Below are positions 33,598-44,352 of a stretch of DNA of 64,000 bases, piece after piece. Where the stretch lies: positions 620,001 through 684,000 of the forward strand of contig SRSI01000010.1 of NCBI GenBank assembly GCA_005656395.1, written 5' to 3'. The stretch's first letter is position 1. Each line of letters begins with the position of its first letter. Below the pieces are notes generated by a model. It saw only the letters and a list, made by a program, of their open reading frames with translations, made no database searches and was not told the origin of the DNA. The DNA is from Strongyloides papillosus (Eukaryota; Nematoda; Chromadorea; Rhabditida; Strongyloididae). A program made the position numbers and the translations under genes.

Positions 33598-35775
33598 TTA
33601 ATTTTTAGTTGTTGATGAACCATCTGGAATTGCGATAAGTTTCAATGTGTTACTCTTTTCATTGTAATCTTCATCACAAATATAGAAAGATTTTCTTTGA
33701 ATTTGGATAATATCGCCTTTCTTCAGATTTTTTAACGACTCCTCTCCAAGCATTTCAAGAATTTTATGACTATCTCTATTTATGAAATCTTTCCAATCTT
33801 CATCTTTACCAATAATGGGTTTAGAAATCAAGTAATCATATTCGTTACAAATTAAGTTAACTAATTTGCTTTTTTCTGAATTAGAAAGCCATGTGACTTT
33901 TAATGTTTTTTTGAAATCAGTATTATTAGCGTCATATTCAATAGATATCTCTTTAATAATATCTCCATCTTTAACAATATTTTTAACATTCATATTACCC
34001 CAATTTACGAAAGTTACAACATCCCCTACTTTTAAGGATTTAGCATCTTCTTGCTCAAGGTATAATTTAGGACAATAAGTAACAAACTTCTTTCCAACAC
34101 TTGGATTTTTTGGGTGAAGATCAATTTCTTTATTAATTTCTTCTTTTTGATTTAAGACATTAATGGCTACCAAATCTTGTTTCAAAAGACCAGTGTACCT
34201 AGGAGCAATAGGGTCAATGACTTTTTTGTTGAAAGCCCAAATTTTATCCCATTCCATCGTTACAACTGATCGACTTCCACCTTGAGCTACTATAAAGTTT
34301 TTTAAACCTTCAACAGTAAGCCCTCTTCTCATTATACCTCTTACTGTAGGTAATCTAGGATCATCCCATCCTTCAGCTATTCCTTCATCAACCATCCAAG
34401 TTAATTTTCTTTTAGACATCATAGTATGTGTCATATTTAATCTTGCATAATCCCAAATAAAAGGTTTTCTGATTCCAAGAGCATCACAAATATAGTAATA
34501 TTGCTCATCACGATCATGATATTCTGTTGTTCTTAAAGCATGAGTTACACCTTCAACAGAATCAACTACTGGACAAGCGAAATCATATGTAGGATATACT
34601 TTATATTTATTACCAGTTCTAATATGAGCTTCTGGTTTACAACGATAAATAGTAGGATCACGCAGAGTGCCATTATTTGAGTTCATATCTATTTTCATTC
34701 TAACACAACATTTAATACCCTTCTCTGATCCCTTTTTCATTTCTTCCCACATTTCAATATTTTTCTCTACTGAATTATTTCTATTTTTAGACTCTTGTCT
34801 AGCTTCACGTTCAACTTTCATTGTATCAGCATCAGTATCATCGACAAACGCCTTTCCTTCTTTTATACACTTTTCACAAAGTTCTAAAAGCATATCAAAA
34901 TGGTCACTTGAATGTGTCCATCTATCAGGCTTAATTTTCAATATTTCTAAATCACCTTTAATTACATCCTCAAAATGAGCGTTTTCTTTTGCTGGATTCG
35001 TATCATCAAATCTCATTATAAGTTGACCCTCAAATTCTTGTTGATAATATTGATTCAAAAGGGCAGCTTTAGCATGACCAATATGAAGGTAACCTGATGC
35101 TTCAGGTGGAAATCTAACAACAACTTTGCCTTTCTCTGCTCCAGGTAATTCAACAAACTTTCCTTTATCTTTTGTTTTTTCTTTGGGTTTTGTCTCAATC
35201 TTCTCAACTTTTGATGGATCAACTTTCCCTACAAATTTATGAACACTTTCAAAAACTTTGTCACCCAGAACCTTGTTGTAAAGATTTTTAAAATAAACAA
35301 ATTCCATGAGTTTCTTATCGTTAACCAATCTTACAAATAAAGCAAGATCTGCTAATGTTGTCTTCTTTGGAATAACAGTTGAAGTGGTACTGTTAGCAAG
35401 ACTTTGGCAGACTGAGTCTGGAATTGGTGTATTCAAAGAACAGGCTGAAAGAACATTCTCAATGAGTTGGGAATCACTAAAATTGTTGCCAAGAAGTAAA
35501 GCACGCTTGTTGCTGCTTCTTGCAATAAATTTGGCAACATCGATATCTTCTGTGTACCATTGTCCACCAACAAATATTCCAGTTTGATTTTTGTCACCTT
35601 CGTCAAGAACTAATAAACTTTTTTCAAAATCGTACCCTGAAAAAGCTAGTACTAAAAGAGAAGTATAAGGCAATGACGATTTTCGAACAACTATTGGAAG
35701 TGTTTCAGTATGTGTTGATTTTGAATTTGTAGTTGCAGGAGAGTCAACTTTCTTTTGTTGCTCACAGGAAACCAT
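33598..35775 (-). CDS. ears-1: Cytosolic glutamyl-tRNA synthetase
   Basis: Class Ib synthetase that charges tRNA-Glu. The single exon encodes 725 residues. An N-terminal GST-like interaction domain covers about the first 190 residues. A Lys-rich linker (KIETKPKEKTKDKGK) follows. The catalytic domain has VRFPPEASGYLHIGHAKAAL with the HIGH box, RFDDTNPAKE and DYARLNMTHTMMSKRKL with the KMSKS-type loop. The C-terminal anticodon-binding beta barrels follow. It is a stand-alone GluRS, unlike the vertebrate and insect EPRS fusion, as in C. elegans. HIGH-box neighbours (PEASGYLHIGH) put it in the eukaryotic GluRS/GlnRS branch. The N-terminal domain and lack of a GlnRS-type N-terminus favour GluRS. 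Confidence 0.93.
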   Translation of the reverse strand: MVSCEQQKKVDSPATTNSKSTHTETLPIVVRKSSLPYTSLLVLAFSGYDFEKSLLVLDEGDKNQTGIFVGGQWYTEDIDVAKFIARSSNKRALLLGNNFSDSQLIENVLSACSLNTPIPDSVCQSLANSTTSTVIPKKTTLADLALFVRLVNDKKLMEFVYFKNLYNKVLGDKVFESVHKFVGKVDPSKVEKIETKPKEKTKDKGKFVELPGAEKGKVVVRFPPEASGYLHIGHAKAALLNQYYQQEFEGQLIMRFDDTNPAKENAHFEDVIKGDLEILKIKPDRWTHSSDHFDMLLELCEKCIKEGKAFVDDTDADTMKVEREARQESKNRNNSVEKNIEMWEEMKKGSEKGIKCCVRMKIDMNSNNGTLRDPTIYRCKPEAHIRTGNKYKVYPTYDFACPVVDSVEGVTHALRTTEYHDRDEQYYYICDALGIRKPFIWDYARLNMTHTMMSKRKLTWMVDEGIAEGWDDPRLPTVRGIMRRGLTVEGLKNFIVAQGGSRSVVTMEWDKIWAFNKKVIDPIAPRYTGLLKQDLVAINVLNQKEEINKEIDLHPKNPSVGKKFVTYCPKLYLEQEDAKSLKVGDVVTFVNWGNMNVKNIVKDGDIIKEISIEYDANNTDFKKTLKVTWLSNSEKSKLVNLICNEYDYLISKPIIGKDEDWKDFINRDSHKILEMLGEESLKNLKKGDIIQIQRKSFYICDEDYNEKSNTLKLIAIPDGSSTTKN

Positions 35776-37978
35776 TTCTGTAAATTTAAATTTAAACAGG
35801 CATAATTTTTCATAACTTACTTCTAGAAATTCTTAAATGATATCTAAACTATTATTTGTTGGAATTAAAAATATTGTAAATATACTTCCCCAAAATGCTA
35901 TCAGTTGTTTCGTAGCAAGAGTTATTGTTTTGAAGTTACGACTATTAAGAATTACTTATTAAACTCTGTCCAGTCTAATGCTCTATTGTTCTTCAATATA
36001 ATGCATCTTATGGTAATGCTTTTATTATATAAAATCTATGAAAAAAGTATAAATTGTCAAATGCACAAATTTGTATACCAAATATTTTGGAAAATGAAAC
36101 AAATGAAAACTCAAAAATGATAATCCCGCAGTAAGAAAATAAGTAGTAATTGTTTAAACAATTTGTAAAAGATAATTCTACAGGATTTATTTTGTCGGCT
36201 AATTGTTACAATAGATAATACTCTGTTTTTTTCCGTAATTTTTAAACACTTATTGTAACCACAAAAGGATTATTCATATACCCTTTGTAAAACTAAATTT
36301 AGAAAAAATGATAACGTTAAAAACTTTTTCAAAAATAATCTATTATTAATATAGTTCATTTCAAATTATCATATAAAAATCGTTTATGGGCACTTATTTA
36401 TTATCAATTATATTGTATGTCAGTAATAATTTACCTGTAATGAAGTCGTTTTTCAGCAATGAACGAAGATAAAAAAATCTATTTTTTTTATTATGACAGA
36501 TAGGAATTCAGAAGTTTTTTTAACTTTGATATTTTTGCATTAATATTTTAAAAAGTATTTATCAGTGCTTTTCGAATAAATTTTTATTTTTAGTTGAAGA
36601 ATTTTTAAAATTTTTTGATTGATAAATCTATTTTTTTTACAAATATTATATTTATTTTAACTGATATAATATTAAAAATTTTATGTTTATATTAATAACC
36701 TAAATTTTCATAATATTTGTATTTAAAAACTACAAAACTTTTAATTATTAAAAATATATGAAATATTTATTTTCACTATATTATATTTATAAAAATGAGA
36801 ATCCTAATATTACTACCACATTCGTTAAATGAAATCTTGATCAAGTTAGTTTTAATGAAATATTAAAGAAAGATAATAAAAAAAAGGTAATAATATAGAA
36901 TTACGGCATGAAAATTATATTTGGTAATAAATAAGATAATTAATAAAAAAAAAGGCAGAAGTACTAGTATAATTGATATTTTATATCTTCTATAATTCAT
37001 AAAAAATAATTATTTTCTCCGATATTGTAAAAATTTGAAATATTGTTAACAATTGTGAGTAATAAATTTGACTTTTTAATACTGTACTTTCTCAATATTT
37101 TTAATTGTAACTAGAAATATATTTTTTTTAGTCATCACGATATCAAATATTTACATCTTTTTGATCAGTCATGAAATATTTATATCATTTTGATCAATCA
37201 TAAAATATTTATAATATTTTGATCAGTAATACAAATATTAATGGCATTTTGATCAGTGACAAAGCTTAATACTGGAAATCCATCAAAGAATTTTTCTAGT
37301 ATAGTATTGGTCAATTTTTTATCACTGTAATGTTGTAATTCGTTTTAAAACCAATGATAAATACGAAAAACTGATTTTGCTCATGTCTGATCAAAAGCAT
37401 TTACTTGAAAAAATCTGTTATTAAATTATAAAATTTTTAATGTTAAATTTTATGTTTTTTTTTCAATTGTTATAAAATTATGTTTCCAAAATTATTTTTA
37501 AACATTTTATTGACTATTCAAAAAATTATAAGGAAAATCCTAACGAGTAACCAAACATAAAATGCTACTTCCATGAATTCAAAACTCGTTTTAAGAAGTA
37601 GCTAATGTGGCTCCTGAAACTATCTTTGATACACTAAGCTAAAATTACGATATTGAGCTTTAAAGATTAAATGATTTTTTGGGTGCTTAATAAAAAAAAG
37701 AATATCAACATTTTCTACTTAGAAAGTTTAGATTTTACGAATTTAAAATTTCCTAATGTTATAAAAGTAATTAAAAAAAGTCCACTTCCGTTTTGTTTCT
37801 TGGAAATTGATGCAAATGCAAAATCCGCATTTTGAAAAATCAACACCATAATTTTCAAGCTAGAATAACACTTCGTCATTTTTTTCGTCTTAATGTGAAA
37901 TTTTTTTTTGTATTGGTATATTGTATCTTTTGCAGGAGCGTCATCAAAATTTAACAAGAACATTACCTTACATCTAAC
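35776..37978. other. Intergenic, about 2.2 kb
   Basis: Lies between the divergent GluRS and POMP genes. AT-rich; it contains the short tandem repeat listed at 37136-37257 and an acceptor at about 37935 (TTTTGCAG) that probably trims the POMP 5' UTR. No other gene seen. Confidence 0.5.
37136..37257. repeat. Tandem repeat, four units of about 29-34 bp
   Basis: Four imperfect units each end in TTTTGATCAGT or TTTTGATCAAT and begin with an AAATATTTA-like stretch: about 37136-37169, 37170-37198, 37199-37227 and 37228-37257. The core includes the palindrome TGATCA. It lies about 720 bp upstream of the POMP start. Confidence 0.7.
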
Positions 37979-38455
37979 ATGGCAGAATCTGTTGTTTCTC
38001 TTTCTAAAAGACAACCAGATCTTTTAAAATCTTTAGAAGATGGTCCGTCAACCTTTACTACAGCAATCCATGACAACTTACATAATAGCAACAGTTACAT
38101 GTCTGAAGCTACAAATAATTCTCGATTGGCAAGTGTAGCTCCATCTACCAATATCCCATCTCATGAATTATTAGCGAAGCATTCACATATGACCACTACT
38201 ATTGAAGATTTATTCAATGAAAGAAGAAATCTTGTTGGAAGTGCATTTGGAGAGCAATTTTTAAGGTATTTTCCCCAAAAATAGTTGAAATAATTTTATC
38301 TTTTTTTTAGAGAAATTGATGGTGCCAGCAAAGTTAACAGAGGACCAGATGGATTTTCAAACTCTTCAAGACTTCATTTAGATGTTCTTCTTGGAACTGA
38401 TGAATCAATAAATTTCTGTGACTATTTAAATTATGATTATCATCTTCGTGGATAA
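37979..38455 (+). CDS. POMP: Proteasome maturation protein POMP (UMP1)
   Basis: Assembly chaperone for the 20S proteasome, degraded on completion. Exons 37979-38265 and 38311-38455 with a 45-nt intron give 143 residues, the human length being 141. Conservation is concentrated at NIPSHELLAKHSH, FNERRNLVGSAFGEQFL and SSRLHLDVLLGTDESINFCD, which aligns with LSLDVLRGNDETIGFED of human POMP. The C-terminal tail after this motif is shorter and different (YLNYDYHLRG). The N-terminal 50 residues are Ser/Asn-rich and variable. The call rests mainly on the C-terminal motif and length. Confidence 0.85.
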
Positions 38456-38578
38456 ACATTTAACCGAAGTAATGTTATAATATTTATTTTGATAAAGTTT
38501 TTTTGTCAAGAATATAATCAATAAATGTATCTAAATATAGAAATTTTTGATAAATACCTTACCATCTTTGATCATTAT

Positions 38579-38767
38579 TCAATTAATTTTTTTTAAAAAT
38601 AGTTTCAATTTATCACATGTTAAAAAAATTATGTGATCAGTGATCTCAAGAATAGCTAATAGGTTATTTTCTTTGTTTATTAAATATTTTCGTACTTCAT
38701 CATTTTTATTTGAATGACATGATTGAATAACAGTATAAGAACCTCGATTAAATCTGTGGGTAGCCAT
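38579..38767 (-). CDS. 62-residue putative protein, unknown
   Basis: A true ATG lies just after an ATTATTTAG acceptor, ideal for spliced-leader addition, and the frame runs to TGA. The sequence begins MATHRFNRGSYTVIQSCH and contains a hydrophobic segment LLAILEITDHIIFLTCDKL. Its composition is less AT-driven than chance ORFs nearby. It converges with POMP, with about 120 bp between stops. I recognise no family; it could be a real micro-gene or a chance frame. Confidence 0.4.
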   Translation of the reverse strand: MATHRFNRGSYTVIQSCHSNKNDEVRKYLINKENNLLAILEITDHIIFLTCDKLKLFLKKIN

Positions 38768-40154
38768 TACTAAATAATTTAGTTTAATTAGAAGACCATC
38801 TTATTTGTGACTAATATCGTACTTACTTAAGATGTTCTTGACTTGACAGGTCATAGTTTTTCTCGTACATTCTTCTATTAGTAATAATAGAATTTTAGCC
38901 GCCAAATTAAGTTGCGTTTAAGAATCTTGTAAATTTAAAATTAATTAATTTATTTATAACATATTATTTTTAGTATATGTCATTTCTTGATGAATTAAAT
39001 TATCACCAAGTTTATTACTAATTAAATTAACTTTTTAAAGTTAAAATATAATTTTTAGTAAACAACTTTTGAAGTACGTCAAAATTCTCACACATTTTTT
39101 TATTTTTATCTTTTATTAATTGAAAGTATATTTATGAAACAATGTATTTGTAAGAGTTGCTCTTAAACAACTATACTGTTGTAAGGAGGCGTTAATTAAT
39201 TATTATTGTTTATGTAGATGAAACCATTTGCTAACTGAATTATTGTTTCTTCATTTACGTCACAATGTGGAAATTTTTTGTTACATCATTTTTATTGTTC
39301 TTATTTTAGTTACCAAATTTACCTATTTCTTTTTTTCTTTTAATTTTTAAGCAAATAACATAGTGTATAAAAGATGAATATATTAATATCTGTTAACTAT
39401 CATTTTTTAATTAATACAAAGGTATTTTTATATTTACTATTGAACTAGAACTATTTTTGCTATTTAAAATTTTATTTAACAGATATTTTATTTAATGCGT
39501 TTTTTATAAAAATTTTGTTACTAAAGTTCCAGTGCATATTTTAAACAAAAAATTATTTCTATTATTGTGATAATGTATTGTAGTATGACTAATCAGTTGA
39601 AACACCAGAAATATGCTTAGTTAGTCTAAAATTGTAATAAATATATTTTTTGAAAGAGCAACTTGCTCGGAGTAATATTAAGTATATATAACTTGTTATT
39701 TTGATTGTAGTTGTCATTCTTTATTCCTATTCATCATTTCCTCGTATATAAAAATTTCTTGGTAATTTAATGACATCATTAAAAATGTGATCTTGGATTT
39801 TATTTTACAATTTAAACTAAAAATACTTTTTTAAATAACCAAAAATGGTGCTTTTTTCAAAAAATTTTGTCTATTTTTAATTTTTTATGATTAAGATTAA
39901 TTATTTGACATTATTATTTTGTTCAATTTTTCTTTATTAACATTAAATTACGAAATATAAGTGGTTTTTAGGGTTTTTCATTATTTATAAAATTTAGGTA
40001 CTACCTTTTCCGGTAAAACTATAATTTGTCAATTTTTTTGTAGATCAATTAAAATTACTTTTCTATTTTTAGATATATTTAATTTAGAATAAAGTTAATA
40101 TTAACTTGTACACTATTTTCCTTGTAATTTTGTTGCTATATATATTTTTATCTA
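38768..40154. other. Intergenic, about 1.4 kb
   Basis: AT-rich region between the micro-gene and the F-box-like gene, which are divergent. No ORF, repeat or RNA gene supported. Confidence 0.55.
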
Positions 40155-41306
40155 ATGCATGCTCAATTAAATCAGCTATTTCGAAGATTAGATCTTCGTA
40201 GAAAAACAAGGAAGTTTGAAAGAAAGAGAAAAAATTTGTCAGGTTCACTATCCTCTATAAGTACACAAACGTCAGGGTTTGCTTCAATGGGCTCTATTGA
40301 ATCATTATCAGAACAAGTTTTACCAAATTGTCTTCTTTTTAAAATTTTAGACTATAATGATAATGTTTATGATTTGGTAAAATTACGGGAAGTGTCCAGA
40401 GAATTTAAGACATATATTGATAATCGTATGTCATATTATCATTTTATGGATGTAAAAAAAGGAAATATAAATTCTATTATTGGATCTAGTTATACATATG
40501 GTAACTGGTATTTTAACAATTCTAAAAGTTTAGCTTTACGAATAAGTAGACGTTCAAAAGTAATCTCAAAAAAGAATATAAATTGTATTCCACATTTTCT
40601 TGAAGTTATTGTTGATGATCAGTGGTCATCAACGGATGTTAACCGTTTACTTTCTTTATTAAGATTTTTTCGAAAATATCCAAAACAGTTAATTCTCGAT
40701 GCTCCAATAGCAGAGTTGGTATGCTTTAAAAATTTATTATAATTATTAAAATTTTAGATGGTTGTATCACTATCGTCAATTGATGTAAACAGATGGTACG
40801 CATTTCAATGCTTTATGAAAATAACAAATGACTTTGAGATGAGAATGTCCATTATAAATGTAAATAAAAGAAGACAGTCAGTACCTATAAATAGTTTAAT
40901 TTCAATACCAAATAATAATAAGTTATCAAATGATAAAGAAATAACGACAAATTATAATAAAAATGTATTTTGGCCTTCAGTATCAATATTTACAATAAGA
41001 ATTTTTGAAAAACAGGAGGGACATTTACTACGATTAATTGACTATAATGTTAAAATGGATAAATTTTTTGATAAAGACAGATTAGATAAACTAAAGGTAG
41101 AAATAAATGAAGAGCCAATCGATTTTCCAAAATTATCTGTTTCCTCAGAAATTTCAGTTTATTCACATACTTCAAGTAATTCACTTTCGAGTCATACATT
41201 TTCATCAAATTCTCTAAAACGTGGTGTTTTTAATTTTCGCTGTTGGGCTGGTTCTTGTGGTTTTGACTCACAATTTTGTCAAGTTATAATGTCATCTGCA
41301 TTTTAG
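40155..41306 (+). CDS. F-box-like protein, nematode-specific
   Basis: Exons 40155-40718 and 40758-41306 with a 39-nt phase-0 intron give 370 residues. The N-terminus is basic (RRLDLRRKTRKFERKRK). A Ser-rich stretch follows. About residues 52-90 resemble an F-box (EQVLPNCLLFKILDY and DLVKLREVSREFKTYIDNRM), suggesting an SCF ubiquitin-ligase adaptor. The rest, including an LLSLLRFFRKYPKQLILDAP region and a Ser/Thr-rich section, matches no domain I know. The C-terminus is Cys-containing (FRCWAGSCGFDSQFC). The F-box assignment is moderate and the substrate is unknown. Confidence 0.7.
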
Positions 41307-41342
41307 TTTGTAAATTATTTATAATTTTGTATTTTAATTTTT

Positions 41343-41388
41343 AACCCAAAATTAATAGTGATTTATTAAATCACTTTGACATTGGGTT
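41343..41388. repeat. Nested hairpin in 3' region between convergent genes
   Basis: AACCCAA (41343) pairs with TTGGGTT (41382-41388), and inside it AGTGATTT pairs with AAATCACT (41357-41364 and 41368-41375). The result is a two-part stem-loop 37-46 bp after the F-box gene stop. It is likely in that gene's 3' UTR. Confidence 0.55.
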
Positions 41389-41782
41389 TTGATAGTATTC
41401 GGAAAGTACCTTAAAATTAATTATTATTAATTATTATTTGTACAATAAGTTTTTAAGAAATATTATACGCTTTATCTTTGTATATTTAAAATACTAAATT
41501 TTAAATAAAAGTTTTATAGAACTTTCTAACATCATCTTTAAAAACCAAAATTAATAATTCATTATAATATTCTTTACACTCTTATTGTCACTTCCTGTAT
41601 CATTTTATGACTGAATTTTAATGCATTTAAAATATTTCTATCTGTCAATTCAAACGATAATAAGTATTAAATAGAATAGTAGAGTTGTCAAATTTTTTAC
41701 TTTAATATTAAAAGATAATTTTTAAAGTAAATAATATTAAAAGTTAAAAGAGATGTCATTCATAAAAATAAGATAATAATCA
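41389..41782. other. Spacer between convergent genes
   Basis: AT-rich sequence between the F-box-like gene and the Ly6-like gene with AATAAA-type signals, and nothing else supportable. Confidence 0.5.
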
Positions 41783-42688
41783 TTACTTGTTAAGATAACA
41801 TCCTTGAATAAAAGCAATTAAAGTAAAAACAAATGAAGATGATGTTATAAGTAATTTAAATGATGAATTTCTATCGTGAATAGGTACTTGAAGAGAAATC
41901 GTAGGATATGACCATGATATATTTTCATTACAAAAATCAGATCCTTTGCAACAACAATATTTACTTTTTTTTTCAACACCATTATCCATAAAGTTTGCAT
42001 CTATACACGCAATTTTTGTACCATTTTCATTTTCTTCAACATAATTTAACATCTCTATGCATCTAGGATTTTGAGCTATACTTTCAAACTCTTTCCAATC
42101 TGAACTATTACCATCTGCTTCATTATTATCCTTTAAAGTTTTATATTTGTACATAGATTTGCTTTCACATCCATGAAAAACTCTTGATAAACCACCAATC
42201 ATGTCCTAAAAAAATTTATATAAAAAAGTATTTATTATTTTACTTTTTCCATAAAAATTAAACAATATGGTTCAACACATTCCTTGTAAACGATTGTTTC
42301 TTCATCTGACTTTTCTTTAGCAAAATAACATTTTTGAAGATCATTATTTCCTTCTCGTTGAGCAACCATCATAGCTAAATTACATAATTCACCTTTATTA
42401 CAACAACATTCAGAACTTTCCTCACTATCTCCAGATTTGTAACATCCTCCAAAATTTGTTCTACCTTTGAGATTTTCTTTATTTCCACAGAAATTTTGCT
42501 CATCACAATTATACTCGTTACTTGTAATATTATGGTAACACCAACCCCCTAAATCATCAACTTCACAAACACCCTGTAATCAAATAAGTATTTAAAATAT
42601 TACACATTCTTACTTTTTTGCTATCACTGCAGAAACGTGAATAAACATGGTAGACATTTAAAATACTAAAAAATATATGTAATTTCAT
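41783..42688 (-). CDS. Secreted or GPI-anchored protein with two Ly6/three-finger-like domains
   Basis: Exons 42688-42614, 42573-42244 and 42205-41783, all joined at phase 0, give 275 residues. A short N-terminal signal-like segment (MKLHIFFSILNVYHVYS) precedes two cysteine-rich modules. The first runs from CSDSKKGVC to SECCCNKGELCN, the second from QKCYFAKEK to KYCCCKGSDFCN. Each ends in the CCC-x5-CN type signature of Ly6/uPAR and related nematode modules. The last 25 residues are hydrophobic (KLLITSSSFVFTLIAFIQG), fitting a GPI signal or a single membrane helix. Such proteins act at the cell surface, often as channel or receptor modulators; the partner is unknown here. Confidence 0.72.
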
Positions 42689-42849
42689 TCTTAGAATGTT
42701 AGTAAAAAAATATGTATAATGTCTCGTCTTTTATTTACATCCATTGCTCATCACTTATTCATTAATTTATTAATCTTCAATGACTCTAATGTATGAATTT
42801 ATTAGAAACCCTTAAATATCTTACAAAAATTAGTAATATAAAAGATAAG

Positions 42850-44352
42850 TTAAATTTCCTCTACAAATACTTGCTCTTTAGTTGGCCAAGATGCAGCTTC
42901 AAAAGTTAAATTTAAGTCTTTATCTGAGACTTTACGTTTTGGTCTGTCAAATTTATATATGGCATAATCTGCAGTAGGATAACCAAGAGATACAATGAAA
43001 TTCACCAAATCACCAATTTTGTTATTCTTATAAAATCGACGCATACTTTGCTTGTTATCTGGAAAACGAATTTTTATTGTAATGATATTTTCTTCGTCAC
43101 TTCCAGGCTCATCAGGAACTTTTAAAGCAGAGCTTGCTATCATTTCATTTTTCTTTTCCTCCTCTAAACGTCGATTTTCTTCCTCCAGTCTATAATAAAA
43201 ATTTTATTTGTCTATTATTACTAACAAAAACAAACCTTTGTAATTCGGCAAGTCTTTCTTGTTCCAATTTTCTAGCTCTATCTCTTGCTAAACTTTCCTC
43301 ATATCCCTTACTCTGTTCATTAATTGTATTTTCACGATCTTTCCTTGCAACGTGTTCTTTAATATCACGATCCTTTATAGCATTATATTTTTCACATGTT
43401 AAAAGTAACTTATTGATAATACTATCGTCAGAATCTTCAATTGAGAAATTGTCACTAATAGAAAGATTTACACGTTCCTTTATAAGTAAAAAAACTCTAG
43501 GTAAATTACTTTCAGTAAGTTTTAGTACATTATCTCCTTGAATATTGAGTCTCTTAAACATATCATTTAATGTTTTTTTATTGACAGGACTTGTAACATC
43601 CCAAGCCCATGATACATAACGATTTGTGATAATTTCTTTAATTGTTTCATTGAAAAAAATTTTCAGAGGAAAAATGTTATTTGATACAGATTTATCGTGA
43701 AGAATATAAATAAGAATAGGCTTTCTATCCTGAATGTTTGGATAAGGAATATTAAGGGATTCTTGAATAACGTCTGAAAGACTCCACTGAGTAAATGGTG
43801 GGGTAACTCCATATCGAGCTTCAAAAACAGTACTTAAATTGTGAAGAGCTTCTTCTACACTAGTATAGTCTTCTGGAATCAAAGGTACACCATTAGCACC
43901 TAAGTCACGATCGTCATCAATAATCATACAATCATCATCTGACGAATAAATATAGTCCTCATCGTCGATTTCGTCATCGTCATCTATAACAATTTCTTCT
44001 TCATCATTTTGCCTCCTTATTATATTCTGTTGAGGATGATTTTTACCATGAGTTTCACTGTTTACCGGGGAGTCATCAGAAAGTATGGCAGATAGAGAGC
44101 CCTCTCCTGTATCACGTGTTGGTCTTCTCTCTCCCCCAACAAAATCGAAATTTTTGGAAACAGCATTTTCAAGATTCCAATCGGATGCAACCATGACGTC
44201 AAACGCCTCCTCTGTACTCACAAGATTCATAATTTCCTATAATACGATAAAAACATTTTAATCCCAAAACAAAATTTTAAACAATAACAAACCTTATATC
44301 TTTCAATAAGTTGACGTTGATGAGCAGAAAGAGATATAGGAAGCTCATCCAT
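42850..44352 (-). CDS. ubxn-3: FAF1-like UBX protein (UBXN-3)
   Basis: CDC48/p97 adaptor that brings ubiquitylated clients for unfolding. In C. elegans UBXN-3 acts in replisome disassembly and degradation. Exons 44352-44293, 44236-43236 and 43189-42850 give 466 residues. The N-terminal UBA-like part contains STEEAFDVMVASDWNLENAVS. An acidic linker with DDDDEIDDEDY follows. A thioredoxin-like UAS domain (RKPILIYILHDKSVSNN, NRYVSWAWDVTS) comes next. A long charged coiled coil (ARDRARKLEQERLAELQR) leads to the UBX domain, with IKIRFPDNKQSMRRFYKNN and the SLGYPTADYAIY segment. Vertebrate FAF1 is about 650 residues, so tandem UBL-type regions are missing or reduced. Confidence 0.9.

Noticed and set aside
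35905..36120. 71-codon plus-strand ORF in front of the GluRS gene
   Set aside because: Begins with TTG, low complexity, no splice context.
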